From Pyropia yezoensis (Eukaryota > Rhodophyta > Bangiophyceae > Bangiales > Bangiaceae): a DNA stretch of 64,000 bases. Position numbers and translations under genes: made by a program. Shown piece by piece: positions 63,177-64,000 of this stretch (position 1 is its first letter; the number at the start of each line of letters is the position of its first letter). The DNA lies in assembly GCA_009829735.1 (NCBI GenBank), contig CM020620.1, positions 868,001 to 932,000 on the forward strand. Reading direction: 5' to 3'. The notes beneath the pieces were generated by a model, which was not told the DNA's origin, did not search any database, and saw nothing but the letters and a program-made list of their open reading frames with translations.

Positions 63177-63285
63177 TGTGAGAGTTATTGCCGATTGACT
63201 TACCTGCATGCAATTATCCGCTTGATACAAAGGACCACCGCCCGACGCCCGGGCACGGGAGGCAACCTTCTTCGTCATATTCACA
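63177..63285 (+). mobile_element. 5' LTR of an LTR retrotransposon, 109 bp
   Basis: A short AT-richer segment bounded by TGTGA at its left end and TCACA at its right end, the inverted TG...CA termini typical of LTRs. It is followed at once by TGGTAGTATCATCACG, which starts with the TGG expected of a primer-binding site for a tRNA ending in CCA, and then by a gag-like reading frame. Only the left LTR is in the window, so the pair cannot be compared. Confidence 0.65.
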
Positions 63286-63301
63286 TGGTAGTATCATCAC
63301 G
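63286..63301 (+). other. Putative primer-binding site
   Basis: TGGTAGTATCATCACG directly abuts the LTR end. Its first bases suit pairing with a tRNA 3' CCA. The tRNA used is not identified. Confidence 0.5.
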
Positions 63302-63427
63302 CTGGTACTGACGGTTCCACGCCAGACTCCGACGCCCAGTTCGCCTCCGACCCGACGACTCCGTCGGATCCAAGGCCCAACCACGCCTCGGTCCCCTCCT
63401 CGCCCCACTTCTCCCCTACACAACAAC

Positions 63428-64000
63428 ATGGCTACCCCACTGGCGGCATTCATCGCCGCCAACCCCGTCGACCCCGTCGACTTCACGGCCCTGAACCCGA
63501 TTCGACGACGCCCACGATGCCGGCGCCCAGCAATGGGACGCCGAGGACACCTGCACCGCCGTTTGCTTTGCCGTCGGCGACTTCGACATCCTATCCCTCT
63601 CTAAGGCGCAACTGCTCCGCATCTCCTATCAAATCAACAGCATCTGGGCCCCGTACCCGATCCACCTCCCCCGTGACAACCCCGACGTGACCCGCGCCGC
63701 GGTTCTCTCCATGTACCTGGCTGGGCGCTTCCTCGAGGTGGCAGACCTACGGGGCCCCGACCCCGCGCTGCGACTGAACGCCACGGTCGACCACACCCTC
63801 CGGCCACACGGCGACGCCCGTTTGCACCACCCACCACACATTGAACCTGCCCAGGTCCCCAACTCTCCCTTGACGTCCGCCAGCGGCTCCCACGAGGCCC
63901 CACACTTCACATCACGCTCATTCTCTGCCCGAGCCGTGGCCGGCTACTACAGCGCGCCGCAGCGCCAGTATGGCGGCAAGGACGACGAGTCAGCCGTGCG
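63428..64000 (+). pseudogene. Gag-like ORF of the LTR element, one frameshift, cut by window end
   Basis: The ATG at 63428 (AACATGG) opens MATPLAAFIAANPVDPVDFT up to about 63500. There the sensible reading continues one base later, at 63501, as FDDAHDAGAQQWDAEDTCTA, then LLRISYQINSIWAPYPIHLP and AVLSMYLAGRFLEVADLRGP. That frame stays open for 166 codons to the end of the window. Composition and position after the LTR fit a Gag (capsid-like) protein. No zinc knuckle, protease or reverse transcriptase is reached before the edge. The single-base slip suggests an inactive copy or an assembly error. Copia or gypsy type cannot be decided here. Confidence 0.5.

Noticed and set aside
1-64000. CRISPR arrays, bacterial operons or phage genes
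   Set aside because: No regularly spaced repeats with unique spacers, introns are present, and protein families are eukaryotic.

Overview
This window is nuclear DNA from a photosynthetic eukaryote of the red lineage, most likely a bangiophyte red alga of the Porphyra/Pyropia type. Three observations support this. Base composition is extremely GC-rich, with G or C homopolymers tens of bases long and Ala/Gly-rich proteins. Genes are single-exon or carry one or two short GT-AG introns. One gene (40876-42276, minus) encodes a RedCAP-type LHC-superfamily protein, a family known from red algae and algae with red-derived plastids. The species is inferred, not proven. There is no sign of bacterial operons, CRISPR or phage.

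Layout, left to right. 1-6.4 kb: a small unknown protein (127-615, +), a protein with WW-like repeats and a C-terminal BAG-like segment (2447-4189, +), and a three-exon NifU-like protein without the usual cysteines (4641-6328, -). 7-13 kb: the intact largest subunit of RNA polymerase I (6989-12958, +). 16-18 kb: a secreted GMC oxidoreductase (+). 19.1-24.3 kb: an LSD1-type histone demethylase (-) whose first two small exons complete an ARID domain, giving ARID-SWIRM-amine oxidase. 28.5-32.7 kb: the ESCRT-III regulator IST1 (+) and a hemerythrin-like protein (-) whose frame breaks at homopolymers. 37-44.5 kb: a small unknown protein, a candidate survival motor neuron (SMN) protein without a visible Tudor domain, RedCAP (-) and the TRAPP subunit TRAPPC3/Bet3 (+), the last two divergent from a shared spacer. 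45-51.6 kb (all -): a predicted Tat-targeted thylakoid-lumen protein, a roadblock/LC7-like protein and an Ala-rich unknown. 53.6-56 kb: fatty-acid alpha-dioxygenase (-). 60.8-62.5 kb: a membrane-anchored histidine acid phosphatase (-). The right edge (63177-64000) is the start of an LTR retrotransposon.

The genes are unrelated housekeeping and accessory functions (transcription, chromatin, RNP assembly, membrane traffic, photosynthesis, lipid oxidation) with no common pathway. Long spacers hold small inverted-repeat elements (26979-27562, 56946-57994, 58612-58763), simple repeats and AT-richer islands. The main points of interest are the ARID-LSD1 fusion, the SMN candidate, the WW/BAG architecture, the cysteine-less NifU fold, altered catalytic residues in two enzymes, and the foldback and LTR elements.
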